From assembly GCA_028281025.1 (NCBI GenBank), contig JANQKR010000013.1, positions 496,001 through 560,000 of the forward strand: a stretch of 64,000 nt of DNA. Reading direction: 5' to 3'. The DNA is from Croceivirga sp. Its GTDB lineage: Bacteria; Bacteroidota; Bacteroidia; Flavobacteriales; Flavobacteriaceae. This document shows positions 53,201 through 62,356 of this stretch, piece by piece (positions within the stretch are counted from its first letter, which is position 1; every line of letters begins with the position of its first letter). Both the position numbers and the translations under genes were made by a program. Below the pieces are notes generated by a model. That model saw only the letters and a list, made by a program, of their open reading frames with translations, was not told the origin of the DNA and did not search any database.

Positions 53201-56200
53201 TGTTGGGGTATAGGTGTTGTTGGCAAAGCTTGTAGTGACCTTGAACCGGCGTACGTTATCGTTCACGGGGTTTGTGGTGTCCAAGGGATCGTGGGTATTG
53301 GTATCATAGGCAAACTCCACTTCGTGCCCCCCGCCCATACGCCAATCGTATCCGGGGGCGGCCTGTTTCAGTACCCGACCCAGGGGCGAGGCCTCAAAGG
53401 CCCTTTCTGAAAAGGGGTTGGGCGTTGCCGATACCATATCGTCCGAATACTTGGCCACATAATAGCTATCGGTATCCATTTCCGACATGCCCCGGAAGCT
53501 GCCCAAACTGCCCGATGGCGGTTTATAAGGTAGCCACTCTTTGGCCTGTCGTCCATAGGCATCATAGCCGATATGGGTCACTAGGTCCCTGAGCTCCCCA
53601 TTGCCAAGAGTACCGGAAATGATATCCTCCAGCGCAGCCTCAGTACCGTCCAGTTTCTGGAGCACGGGTTGATGGAAGTACTGGCGTACCCCCACATCGG
53701 TGGCATAGTAGAGGTAGCTCCGAAACCTGGCGGTGGTGGTCGTAGAGCTCCAGGTATATTCGGTACCGTCGATTACCTTGTTGCCCTGTAGGTCGTAGAC
53801 TCCGCTCATCCCACTGTCGCCACCGGAATGGCCCACCGGGTGTACGATGCCCACCAAAAGGTACCAGGTATCCAATTGCGGCAAGTCCCCGGACCAGAAA
53901 TAGGGATTGCCGTTGGCAGAGCCATTAAGGTTGTTCACGTTCTGGGTCCCATGGTAGGTACTGCCATTCTGGGAATGGGTGCGTTTTACCCAGACCGTAT
54001 ACCGGTAGGCCGCATTTTTGTCCACGGCGAAGTAATCGGTGTTCCAGCCCCCGTCCGCATGGTTGTCGGCCTCATTGCCGCATTCCCATAACAACGATAT
54101 GGCCCCATGGGGATCGGAGCCGTTGATCCTTTGGTTCTCCACGGTACTGCCGTTCTGGTTGAAGAAGGCGGTACCGCCACTTCCCGGGGTCCAGTCCATG
54201 GACCATCCGGGCACATTTGAGGCATGGATAAGCTTTTGGGCCTCCCTCCCGGACCCCTTGATGGCCACCTGCTGCTTGCCACGGCCCAGTCCATCAAAGT
54301 AGGTGATCCCTTCGATCACGTCACTGTTCAGGCCTATGGGGTCACCTTCCTTTAAAGCGGTTTGGTAGCTCCGGGTATGGACATAGTTTTCATTGCTCTT
54401 GATTACGGGGGCATAGGCGCCGGAACCCGGGGCGGGACCCGTTGTCCCAAAATGGGCACCGGCCACGGAAACATTCATGTCATCCCCGTTCTCCACATAG
54501 CCCGTGGGCCGGGAACAGGCCTGGATGCTGTTGGTCGGGTCGCCAAAGCCGTCCCCATCGGTATCCGCATACCAGACCGGACCTTTGTTGATGGTATAGC
54601 TGATTGTCAGTGCAGTGCCCCAGCAGCCCGTAACGTTGTTCCTTGCCCTGAGGTAATGTACCGTCCCGCCGGTCCTGGTCACCGTGCTTGTGGAATTGGA
54701 CGTGCTGTATCCCCCAGGGGAGTCCTGCCAGTGCCAGGTCTCATCGGAGGGTACCGTGCCCATGGTAAGTACCGTGCTCCCACAATTGTTGACCGTGGAG
54801 GCCAGGGTCGGGGTCGATACCGCCGGTCTCACCGTTATTTTTACCGACCCGGTGTACTTGGTCTGCGCGCAGGAGATCACCCGTCTGCGGTACCATCGTG
54901 TCGCCGTTTGGTTGGCGGGTGGGTTGTAGCTGCTTTCCGTGGCCCCGTTGATGTTGCCCCAGGAACTGTTGTTCGATGAGATTTGCCATTGGTAAGTGTA
55001 CCCGCCCAGTCCGTTTGAGGGCGAAGCTGCGTTGCCCAAGGTGAAGGGGTCCCCACCATAACAAAGGGTTTGGGCACCGTTGATACTGCCTGCCAATAAA
55101 ACCGGTAGAACGGTGATCTTGATGCTCGGCGTGTATTTTGTCTGTCCGCAGGATACTACCCGCCTGCGGTACCACCGCGTTGCCGTTTGGTTGCCCGGGG
55201 GGTTGTAAGTGCTTTCCGTCTCACCGCTGATATTGCCCCAAGAGCTGTTGTTCGATGAGATCTGCCATTGGTAACTGTATCCGCCCAATCCGTTCGAGGG
55301 CGAAGTTGCGTTGCCCAGGGTGGAAGGGTCCCCACCATAACAGACCGTGTCCGTCCCATTGATACTGCCTGCCGTTAGGGGCGGCAGGACGGTCACCTTA
55401 ACGCCCGTGCTGTACTTGGTCTGCCCGCAGGATACCACCCGCCTGCGGTACCACCGCGTTGCCGTTTGGTTACCAGGGGGGTTATAGCTGCTTTCCGTGG
55501 CACCACTGATGTTGCCCCAGGAGCTGTTGTTCGACGATATTTGCCATTGGTAGGCGTACCCACCCAACCCGTTCGAGGGTGAGGTATAGTAGCCCAGGGT
55601 AATTGAATCACCACCGTAACAGACCGTTTGCGTGCCGTTGATGTTGCCCGCCGTTAGGGGCGGCAGGACGGTCACCTTTACCGACCCGGTGTACTTGGTC
55701 TGTCCGCAGGAAATCACCCGCCTGCGGTACCACCGCGTTGCCGTTTGGTTGCCCGGGGGGTTGTAGGTGCTTACCGTAGCACCACTGATGTTGCTCCAGG
55801 TGCTGTTGTTCGACGATATTTGCCATTGGTAGGTGTACCCCCCAAGTCCGTTCGTGGGCGAAGCTGCGTTGCCCAGGGTGTACGGATCGCCACCATAACA
55901 TACGGTCTGGGTACCGGTGATACTGCCCGCCGTCAAAGGGGGCTTCACCAGGACCCTTACCGGGGACGTGTATTTTGTCTCAAGGCCCGAGGCCACCCGC
56001 CTACGGTACCACCGCGTTGCCGTGCGACCGCCCGGGGGGGTATAGGAGGTGCCCGTGGCCCCAGTGATGTTGAGCCAGCCACTGCTGCCGTTGCTGGAAT
56101 ACTGCCATTGGTAGCTATAGGTTCCTGTACCGTTCTTGGCCGGGGCCGTACTGCCCAGGGTGCCGGCATTGTTATTGTAACATATGGTCTTCGCCCCACT

Positions 56201-56584
56201 GATGCGACCTGGATCAAGGGCGGGGGTCACCGTGATCCGCAGCCCGGTGTACTGATAGGATCCCCCACTGCTGAAATTGGCCCTTAAAAAGACCGTCCCC
56301 ACACTGTTCAAGCGCAATCGGATGCTCTGATTGCCCGAACTCAATATGGTGCTGCCGGAAGGGGTGATCCAGGAAGTGTTGTTTATCGTTCCCGCCGTAT
56401 AGTTCAGATGGTACTGATAGGTAACCCCCTGGATTACCGTGGTGGAGCCCTCAATGGTTTGCCCCCTCAGCTGTTGGGGAAGGTTCATGGAAATAAGGAA
56501 CAGGGCCAATGGCCCTATCCTTGCCATGGCCCATTTTGTAAAATGGGCCATGACGGGTGATTGTGGTTGAAACGGTCTTTTCAT
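50273..56584 (-). CDS. Large RHS/YD-repeat toxin with L,D-transpeptidase-like C-terminal domain
   Basis: This 2103-residue protein has a late signal peptide (RIGPLALFLISMNLPQQLRGQ). One divergent and four close 93-residue Ig-like repeats follow at about 126-590 (CYGGDP, YTYQWQISSNNSSW, ATRWYRRRV). A Ca-binding-like DTDGDGFGDP segment at about 675 comes next, then a DUF6443-type start of RHS (ITYFDGLGRGKQQVAIKG) and YD repeats ending with the RHS core signature GARNYMPDIGRWGSIDPL. The variable domain at about 1882-2103 has an L,D-transpeptidase layout: IVIFRRSENKVYIYED, WPDGIF, His2000 in GFHAGR and Cys2016 in TKGCIR, followed by a proline-rich tail. It is a polymorphic-toxin candidate acting on peptidoglycan. 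The export route is unclear. Confidence 0.9.
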   Translation of the reverse strand: MKRPFQPQSPVMAHFTKWAMARIGPLALFLISMNLPQQLRGQTIEGSTTVIQGVTYQYHLNYTAGTINNTSWITPSGSTILSSGNQSIRLRLNSVGTVFLRANFSSGGSYQYTGLRITVTPALDPGRISGAKTICYNNNAGTLGSTAPAKNGTGTYSYQWQYSSNGSSGWLNITGATGTSYTPPGGRTATRWYRRRVASGLETKYTSPVRVLVKPPLTAGSITGTQTVCYGGDPYTLGNAASPTNGLGGYTYQWQISSNNSTWSNISGATVSTYNPPGNQTATRWYRRRVISCGQTKYTGSVKVTVLPPLTAGNINGTQTVCYGGDSITLGYYTSPSNGLGGYAYQWQISSNNSSWGNISGATESSYNPPGNQTATRWYRRRVVSCGQTKYSTGVKVTVLPPLTAGSINGTDTVCYGGDPSTLGNATSPSNGLGGYSYQWQISSNNSSWGNISGETESTYNPPGNQTATRWYRRRVVSCGQTKYTPSIKITVLPVLLAGSINGAQTLCYGGDPFTLGNAASPSNGLGGYTYQWQISSNNSSWGNINGATESSYNPPANQTATRWYRRRVISCAQTKYTGSVKITVRPAVSTPTLASTVNNCGSTVLTMGTVPSDETWHWQDSPGGYSTSNSTSTVTRTGGTVHYLRARNNVTGCWGTALTISYTINKGPVWYADTDGDGFGDPTNSIQACSRPTGYVENGDDMNVSVAGAHFGTTGPAPGSGAYAPVIKSNENYVHTRSYQTALKEGDPIGLNSDVIEGITYFDGLGRGKQQVAIKGSGREAQKLIHASNVPGWSMDWTPGSGGTAFFNQNGSTVENQRINGSDPHGAISLLWECGNEADNHADGGWNTDYFAVDKNAAYRYTVWVKRTHSQNGSTYHGTQNVNNLNGSANGNPYFWSGDLPQLDTWYLLVGIVHPVGHSGGDSGMSGVYDLQGNKVIDGTEYTWSSTTTTARFRSYLYYATDVGVRQYFHQPVLQKLDGTEAALEDIISGTLGNGELRDLVTHIGYDAYGRQAKEWLPYKPPSGSLGSFRGMSEMDTDSYYVAKYSDDMVSATPNPFSERAFEASPLGRVLKQAAPGYDWRMGGGHEVEFAYDTNTHDPLDTTNPVNDNVRRFKVTTSFANNTYTPTLVANGYYAKGELYKTVTYDENHASNSKLHSTEEFTDKQGRVILKRTYALVGSTETAHDTYYVYDDFGNLTYTLPPKVVTSDGVSATELSELCYQYKYDHRNRLVEKKLPGKGTASTWEEIVYNQLDQPILTRDPNLRVQGKWLFTKYDAFGRVAYTGMVSSTSNRVSLQTAANNATAQYESRQTSSPTLADEKVLYSNSAYPNTLSMEIHTVNYYDGYADTDGLTVPTTVQGQTTATTTQGLATVSKVRVLDPSATTGQADWITTLTGYDVKGRRIYTATKNTYLETTDVVETQLDFGGKVVQTRASHTRGTNDALVTTDDFSYDHRGRLVKQQQTIGSHTETIVENGYDDLGQLVSKKVGGGLQDVKYTYNVRGWMTTINNGAATGGNLFGLKIAYNDPQNFGVEENPTALFNGNISQIIWKTASTYESGHPVSERYSFGYDALNRITYAHDNTANYDVTGISYDKMGNILALTRKGHIESSTIGFGTMDDLVYTYDSGNKLTKVLDNGNDTYGFTDSTTDNQDYWYDANGNMVRDLNKGIGTATVDGISYNHLNLPTEVTFDNNTNKKISYIYDALGTKLKKMTYENGVSTTTDYAGNYVYENGALQFFSHPEGYVSLENNGYRYVYQYKDHLGNIRLSYTDDPSNPGTPTIIEENNYYPFGLKHKGYNYGGDTALGNDVAQKWKFGGKEFDEGHDLNTYDFGARNYMPDIGRWGSIDPLSELMYDQGTFNYAFNSPLYYTDTDGNTPKGLKNPIVIFRRSENKVYIYEDNDTPFDFTDDILLGTYDAHNLVVLKSKGIWPDGIFRMFDRFKPHTHSEVEPSIPATYSASRGRQNMPVDSRNGAYGGHGIYRAYPFRDNNGILRTGMGFHAGRQFKDFYQRKTKGCIRCEPDFFIGIADAIEKFGPWNISIVETETGSITNNTPLIINPKPITPIPVQPPSADVPEIIPQPTLPVTPDPQKPVFTPPPPRPRG
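50276..50941 (-). other. Variable C-terminal toxin domain, YkuD/Tlde1-like
   Basis: The 222 codons after the conserved RHS end (PLYYTDTDGNTPKGL) encode this domain. His2000 (50585-50587) and Cys2016 (50537-50539), with Thr2013 and Arg2018, correspond to the H...(S/T)xGC(I/V)R active site of L,D-transpeptidases. The tail after about 2050 is proline-rich. Confidence 0.7.
54785..56210 (-). repeat. Tandem 279-bp repeats coding Ig-like modules
   Basis: The gene for the large RHS toxin holds five in-frame repeats of 93 codons; the four nearest its RHS core are almost the same in DNA (279-bp period), and the outer one has diverged. Each codes a Cys pair (TVCYGG and SCGQTKY). Boundaries are approximate. 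Confidence 0.88.
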
Positions 56585-56663
56585 AGGTTCACTAGGTTTT
56601 TAGGTTGTGGGGAAGGGATAAGGGGTCTTTTAAAAGTGATATAATGGCCAAATGTCGAAACCG

Positions 56664-59600
56664 TTAGTTTTTGTAATGGTACTCATAATCGGTCACCAGG
56701 TTGTTGCCGGCGTCCTTGACGGATTTCAGGCGGTTAGAATCATCATATTCATAATAAGTGGTATACCCCTTTGGGTCGGTGATACTCGTAATACCCACCA
56801 AAGGGTCGTAAGTGTAGGTGGTGACCATTGCCTTTGAAGCTACGGAGTGGTTCCTTATAGCTTTCAGGGCATTCCTAAGTTGTTGCTCTTTACAGGAAGC
56901 ATCACTGCAGTTGTCATTATCGGCATCCGAAGCGGTGACCGCAGCATTGATCAAGGTCTGAACCGTTGCGGCATCGGACGAGGTAAAGTTTTCGAGCTTG
57001 GCAATGGGGTATTCCTTGTTGTAACCCCAGATGTAATAGAGGTGTGCACCATCTTCCCTAGAGACTTCCTGCGGATTGCCCTGGGCGTCATAACCATAAT
57101 GGACAATACGCGGTTCAACGTTGTCATTCCCCTTGGCGGTCTGTACGTTCTTTGGCAGGAGCATGCCACCAAAGGAACCGTACAGGTTGCGCTGTACCGA
57201 AACCAACTTTACGGTGGGCAAAAGGCCCTCCAACTCATAAATCTCGGTCTGTATGGGCACGGTCTTCCTATTGTCGCCGCGCAAAAGCCCAATTACGGAA
57301 GCGTCCGTGGCATCAAGAGGGCCCCCTAGGGTCAACGCGGTACCAATATCGTCAGGGTAATGCATCTTTGTCCTTGACCCGTCACCGCTGAGATTCCTGG
57401 TATCTGAACTGGTCACCTGCAAGTGTGCCGGGTTGCCATAGGTGTTGGTCGTTACTGTTGCGATGGGGTTATTGCCATTCGTATCGTAGCGTGTGGTGGT
57501 CACCTGGCTACTGGTCATATATTCATTGCTAAGGGTGTAACGGTCCGCATAAACTTGATTATTAAACACGGCACATTCTGTGGCACATGAAACATTACAA
57601 GTAGTTGGATTACCTGACCTTAACGTCATCATACCGTCGTTATAGGCTTTCTCTTCCGTTGAATACCCATATAATACGCATCCACTATTTACAATATCAT
57701 AATGCGTCCTCTGAAGGAAAGCTATTTTTCCCCTTGCCTCCAACTGCTCTAGTTGATCCAAAACGGTATAAGTATTGACAATGGTGTCCTTATGAACCAA
57801 TTGGTTATCTTCGTTGTACACTTTTTTTGATACCAATGTCCTTTTATGGCTTTGGTCCTTAAGCTGTATCATGGGAAAGATAAAATGTCCCAAGTGAGTG
57901 TTTTGTAAGGTGTTATAGGTGTAGACCGTTTTTCCCAAAGATTGATTACCTGCACCTTTAATGGTTTCCGTGACCTGACCATAACACACAATACTGCCCG
58001 AAATGCCTAAATCCCGTTGCGAATGGTCATATACCCTTGTAATGGGATGTGCACTGACACCCTTAGGTTTTGCTTCATCTGTTCCCCCTCTGTATGCCTG
58101 TTGTGCATGTGAAAGAATGGGCAAGCCTCCTACAAAGACAAACTTTCCTGTTGAATTGTCATTGTTGTCATTGTAATCGTATTCCTTGATTTGGGCAATG
58201 CCGTTTTCCGTCATATTGGTCAATTTTTTGATCCGTAACCCTCCGGAAGGGGCATTATAGGTATTGCTTCCACCTCCTGGATTATATACCCCATAGCTAA
58301 GTTTAATAAATGGGCCATAGGCGTTGTGGGAATGGTCCCCTACACCGCAGTGATAGTTGTAGTATACAATGATCAGATCTTGATTTCCCGTATTGGCATT
58401 TTGGAACGTTCTTCCCGTGATGACCACTGGTTCGTGTTTGTAAAAGTTGCCGCTTTGGTCCAATTGGTAACCATCGCCATTTAGCCAAATTTGTTCCCCT
58501 GCCCCAAATATCCGGACCAAAGGAGAAAATATGTCTCGAGGATGGGGGTATGGTGCGGAAGTACCAAAGGCATTGACCGGAATATCCGGAAAGGTAATCT
58601 CTACGTTAATGGAGCGGTCAACCACACCCTGAACATCAACATATTCGGTGAAGTTGGTCTCACCATCACCTAGACAAATGCCAGACCTGCCGATGGTTCT
58701 GGTAATCCTATCTGGTGGAGGGTCATTAGGCAAACCGCTGCTCAATACTTCATTGGACTCAAATTCAAATTCGGTATATCCCCCGGTCGGATAATGGATC
58801 CGTTGTAAACTGCCTGCTAAAATTGTGTTCCGATTTGTAGTCAAATCGGCACCTGTATAGTTTGTATATGGAGTGGACGGCAAAATTTTTGTGGCATCCT
58901 TGCCATTATAATAGCCCCAATAGTCCCTCATCAAGGAATTAATGTGGGGTAGGGACCTGCTGTGATAGTCAAAACGATAAACTTGTTTTTCAATATCCGT
59001 CCTACCTGTAATGGTTACAGAATCCAGTCGCATCCGTTTTTTCCCCTGTTCGGTATTGACAAAGCTCTCAACAAAACCAAAACCAGCAGTGAAGTACGAT
59101 TGGTGAAAGGTAGCTTTTTTGATTTGCTGTCCGTTTTTATCCACCAAGGTGATGGAGTTGTATCGAAATCCCTTACTTGCATGGACATCCTGTCTGTCTT
59201 CTACCGTCTCAAAAATCAGTTTTGCGCCCGTACCATTATGAGCCCTGATCTCTTTTAATGCCTTCGTCTCGTATTCGACCAAAGAGGGGCTAACATGATG
59301 TAAATAATTGGTGGAAAGGGAGCTTTCAAAAATAGGTGGCCTAGGTAAAACGTTAGGACCATAGGTATTGTAGTAACTATAATTCCATTTGGCATAATTG
59401 AAATCATCATAGGCAAATATGACATAGTTATCGGAAGTATTGGAGTAGATGCGCGATAACTGCCAAGCTGTTGCCGATTTGTATCTTCCGCCTTCGGGGG
59501 GAGTGCTCACAACATTTTCCTGGTCCTCAAACCAATATTCCATACCTTGGTCATCCCTCACATAAAAACCATCCATATACCCCAAGCTAAAGGGTCGAAC

Positions 59601-60212
59601 ATTCTCCCTAAATTGAAACTTTAGATTTTGTTGTAAGGGATAAATGAGCACGTCGTCCAAACCGCCGCCTTTAAAAGCAAATTTGCCAGAATGGTCCAAA
59701 AAGTTAAAGAAATAAGTGTCTGACTGGCCATCGACCTCCCTGCTTATGATTCTATGATCCATGTAGTACACCTCAGGGTTGGTATCAGCATTGGTCAGGG
59801 TTGGTTTAACATTGATGTAATCATGTAAAGTACCGGTCCCATGATAAAGGAAACTGGTATTTCTGGTATTGGCAGCTCTTTCAAAACTACGGTCATCTGC
59901 CCCCCGAACCGATTTTGAAATGGTGCCTCCTGCATTTAGGGACCACCCCAAACCAATGGACGTGGCCTCTTGGTTCACCTTAATGCCCCCTGTATGGTAG
60001 GCTATGTGCACCGGTACGGTAATATCCCCAGACGTGAGTTCAAATAGGGGTATCGATACCGGTATGGTACCGTAATTTGTGGCTACTGGATATTCTCCAA
60101 ATTGACCCAATGCGGCAACATCTGGCGTTGGGGGGATTACCTTGGGCAAACCCTGTGCATAGGGTCTTATGCCAAAGCATAGCAGGCTAATCACTAGAAG
60201 TGTTCTTTTCAT
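56664..60212 (-). CDS. RHS-repeat protein, first component of the RHS pair
   Basis: The 1182-residue protein has a signal peptide (SLLCFGIRPYAQ) and an N-terminal region like the start of TcB/SpvB-type proteins (NYGTIPVSIPLFEL, VHIAYHTGGIKVNQEATSIG, GWSLNAGG). Beta-rich YD-like repeats follow (YDYNDNNDNSTGKFV, VRNYDYHYKN-type ends such as TDYEYHYKN). It ends in YD repeats with no toxin domain. In Bacteroidota such a protein often precedes a DUF6443-type RHS toxin; together they may form the shell that encloses the toxin. It starts by a 4-base overlap (ATGA) with the small upstream gene and is followed by the toxin gene after 79 bases. Confidence 0.9.
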   Translation of the reverse strand: MKRTLLVISLLCFGIRPYAQGLPKVIPPTPDVAALGQFGEYPVATNYGTIPVSIPLFELTSGDITVPVHIAYHTGGIKVNQEATSIGLGWSLNAGGTISKSVRGADDRSFERAANTRNTSFLYHGTGTLHDYINVKPTLTNADTNPEVYYMDHRIISREVDGQSDTYFFNFLDHSGKFAFKGGGLDDVLIYPLQQNLKFQFRENVRPFSLGYMDGFYVRDDQGMEYWFEDQENVVSTPPEGGRYKSATAWQLSRIYSNTSDNYVIFAYDDFNYAKWNYSYYNTYGPNVLPRPPIFESSLSTNYLHHVSPSLVEYETKALKEIRAHNGTGAKLIFETVEDRQDVHASKGFRYNSITLVDKNGQQIKKATFHQSYFTAGFGFVESFVNTEQGKKRMRLDSVTITGRTDIEKQVYRFDYHSRSLPHINSLMRDYWGYYNGKDATKILPSTPYTNYTGADLTTNRNTILAGSLQRIHYPTGGYTEFEFESNEVLSSGLPNDPPPDRITRTIGRSGICLGDGETNFTEYVDVQGVVDRSINVEITFPDIPVNAFGTSAPYPHPRDIFSPLVRIFGAGEQIWLNGDGYQLDQSGNFYKHEPVVITGRTFQNANTGNQDLIIVYYNYHCGVGDHSHNAYGPFIKLSYGVYNPGGGSNTYNAPSGGLRIKKLTNMTENGIAQIKEYDYNDNNDNSTGKFVFVGGLPILSHAQQAYRGGTDEAKPKGVSAHPITRVYDHSQRDLGISGSIVCYGQVTETIKGAGNQSLGKTVYTYNTLQNTHLGHFIFPMIQLKDQSHKRTLVSKKVYNEDNQLVHKDTIVNTYTVLDQLEQLEARGKIAFLQRTHYDIVNSGCVLYGYSTEEKAYNDGMMTLRSGNPTTCNVSCATECAVFNNQVYADRYTLSNEYMTSSQVTTTRYDTNGNNPIATVTTNTYGNPAHLQVTSSDTRNLSGDGSRTKMHYPDDIGTALTLGGPLDATDASVIGLLRGDNRKTVPIQTEIYELEGLLPTVKLVSVQRNLYGSFGGMLLPKNVQTAKGNDNVEPRIVHYGYDAQGNPQEVSREDGAHLYYIWGYNKEYPIAKLENFTSSDAATVQTLINAAVTASDADNDNCSDASCKEQQLRNALKAIRNHSVASKAMVTTYTYDPLVGITSITDPKGYTTYYEYDDSNRLKSVKDAGNNLVTDYEYHYKN

Positions 60213-60724
60213 TTTCTTATGTTATATACCATTTCAGTTTCAGTCTTATAGCTCAAAGAGCTTGTTGGATTGCTCCATGGAGAATACCACCCAATATAGA
60301 TTTCGCTACATCCACAACTCAGAAGATTGCCTTTGGCAAATCTTAATTTTACTAGAATAGTATGACCAAAAAAAGTGTTGAAATAGGTTGAATTGGGGAC
60401 GAAAAAGGGGATTGGAGGGACATCCCAAGAGCCAATATCGAAAGGGTGGAACGGATCCTGGTTGGGGATTCCATAATTTCCAGAAGGAAGAGTGTTGTTT
60501 ATTTTAAAGGTAATGTAGCTAACAGGAAAATCCCCATCAAACTTTTTGATGGCATTTTTAAAACCAGTGCTGGAGGCTTTTGGTCCATACCCGGCTATAG
60601 AAATACCATTGGGTTCGGGAACTGAAAAATTGGCCCTGATCTCTTCAGAAGGGATGTTTCCTTTTGCGGTAGGCTTCACATCCCGGGAGGGGGTGCCGAT
60701 ACGCACCTTATCTTTACCTTTCAT
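60209..60724 (-). CDS. Small protein of unknown function at the head of the RHS operon
   Basis: The 171-residue product has no signal peptide and begins MKGKDKVRIGTPSRDVKPTA. It is rich in Gly, Pro, Phe and Asn (NYGIPNQDPFHPFDIG, VPPIPFFVPNSTYF) and has two Cys in LLSCGCSE. Its end overlaps the start of the RHS gene by four bases (ATGA), so translation is coupled and it is a true part of the locus. It could be a structural, adaptor or chaperone protein. I do not recognise the family. Confidence 0.75.
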   Translation of the reverse strand: MKGKDKVRIGTPSRDVKPTAKGNIPSEEIRANFSVPEPNGISIAGYGPKASSTGFKNAIKKFDGDFPVSYITFKINNTLPSGNYGIPNQDPFHPFDIGSWDVPPIPFFVPNSTYFNTFFGHTILVKLRFAKGNLLSCGCSEIYIGWYSPWSNPTSSLSYKTETEMVYNIRK

Positions 60725-61091
60725 GGGTGTCCATTGAAAAGGTGGTGGATGCTATAGGGAGATATCCCATAACGCTGAAAAATGGGGGAAAAATGGTATG
60801 CACTGGAATAGGTGCTCGGATTGAAGTGTGCATGTACGGCAAAAGAGTTAGCGGCCGCGAATTTCAAGCACCGGAGGTTGAATTAAAAACCTAATGTAAC
60901 AAGCGAAAGTTTAGGGGGATGGTCGGGCGATTATCGCGGTTACATAGCCCATTCGCATTACAGGCAATTGGTATGATGTCGCAGAGGATCGGGGCAGGGA
61001 AAATCCTGGAAAGGAAAATGGCCAACGGACAAACCCTGTTCGGCAACAAAGTGGAGCTAAAGCACGGCCGGGTCCTGGAAACTTCCTTAGT
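60725..61091. other. Intergenic region upstream of the RHS operon
   Basis: This 367-base stretch has no convincing gene. It contains a 58-codon plus-strand open frame (60919-61095, MVGRLSRLHSPFALQAIG to LETSLV) that overlaps the end of the MBL gene by four bases. It could be a degraded gene remnant. No clear TAnnTTTG promoter for the RHS operon was found here. Confidence 0.5.
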
Positions 61092-61691
61092 TTAAGGTCG
61101 GAGGTCGTCCCCTACTTTAAACATCTTTCCATGACCGGGAATGATGTAATCGGCATTTTGTAAAAGTAATTTTCTACTTTCCACCAGGGCCTTCATATCC
61201 ATGTCCGTTGACTGGAGATGGTCTTTTTGGTATAAATCGAACTGTTGTTCTTCGGTATCAAGCCACCAAATTACATCCCCGGCCACCGCAACTTTTCCCT
61301 GGGGCGTACGGACGATTAGGGAAAGATGTTCGGCTACATGTCCCGGTGTATGGACAATTTCAATATCGTTACCAAGGATAGTTGCCTCAAATTCGACCAT
61401 CACATCTTTTTCATACATTAAATCGGCATCAAAGGTGATGTATGTGGCCTTTTCAAATAGGCCTGCCAATAGCATATGATCGGGATGGCGATGGGATAGG
61501 AAAACATAATCAATATCAGCTGTTTTCAGGTTCTCGTCATGTAATGCGTTAAGTAAGGCTTCCCGGTTACATCCGGGATCGGTGATGATTTTTTTGTCTT
61601 CCGTGGTGATCAAACACACGGTTGAACTCGCTTTCCAACCTTTGTCGAGTGGTCTGGCATAACCTTCGACTAAAACCTTGATTTTGGCCAT
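61092..61691 (-). CDS. MBL-fold metallo-hydrolase (MBLAC1-like)
   Basis: The 199-residue protein has the metallo-beta-lactamase metal site: SHRHPDH, HTPGHVAEH, AGDVIWW and PGHGKMF. It resembles MBLAC1-type hydrolases (LITTEDKKIITDPGCNREAL), which act on RNA or glyoxalase-like substrates. The ATG at 61691 (MAKIKVLVEGY) begins the fold; an upstream ATG adds 42 unrelated codons. There is no signal peptide. It stands alone. Confidence 0.9.
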   Translation of the reverse strand: MAKIKVLVEGYARPLDKGWKASSTVCLITTEDKKIITDPGCNREALLNALHDENLKTADIDYVFLSHRHPDHMLLAGLFEKATYITFDADLMYEKDVMVEFEATILGNDIEIVHTPGHVAEHLSLIVRTPQGKVAVAGDVIWWLDTEEQQFDLYQKDHLQSTDMDMKALVESRKLLLQNADYIIPGHGKMFKVGDDLRP

Positions 61692-62356
61692 AGTACAATT
61701 AAAAATTTGGGGGCAAGCCTGCTCCCTCGAGGAAAAGCGAAACGAATTCGTTTTCAACGGAAACAGGCTTTCAATAGGCGAAGATATCCAAATGCAGGCA
61801 AAGATTTTTCTCGGCACCGGTTTTTAGCAATGGATTGTGGTATGGTTACGCGGGGCCATACGGCATACCCAGCCGTTATGCCGTGGTCAACCATTGGTAG
61901 TGGTACAAGGGTTGGATCCCATGAAATCGTATCATGACAAAACTTTGCACCCTTTACATAGAAACCCAATCATCGCAATACGTATTCAACTTGTTTTAAA
62001 TACGGTATTTGAAACAACCACTGTTTTTTCCTTTCAATTGTACGGCGCAATTTTGTTCGAAATCCAGGATAATGTTGCACTTGGAGGTTTTTGGGTATTG
62101 CGGAAGTCCCTGTTTGTTTTTTGGTTTAAAAATATATACGCCATGCTCCTTTTGTACAGCTATGGTAGGGAAGGTTAACCACCATCCCATACTACATAAT
62201 CCAGATTTTGGGTGGGTTGACTACGAACAAGTAGGTAACAAGAACACTTTTCCACAAAGCGTAAAGAACCAAAAATGTAGCAGGAAAACAGAAGGTCATT
62301 TTTCCATACAGCCATTTGATTGCCACAAAGACGAGCAGTATTATAAAAGAACTACA
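61692..62356. other. Long intergenic region without assignable gene
   Basis: In these 665 bases I see only a short dyad (ACGGCATA at about 61859 and TATGCCGT at about 61876) and open frames of low coding quality. A promoter for the MBL gene should lie at the left end and one for the CPBP gene at the right. Confidence 0.5.

Noticed and set aside
61837-62178. 113-codon plus-strand open frame upstream of the CPBP gene
   Set aside because: No domain, no ribosome site or promoter, and mixed coding character. It may be chance.
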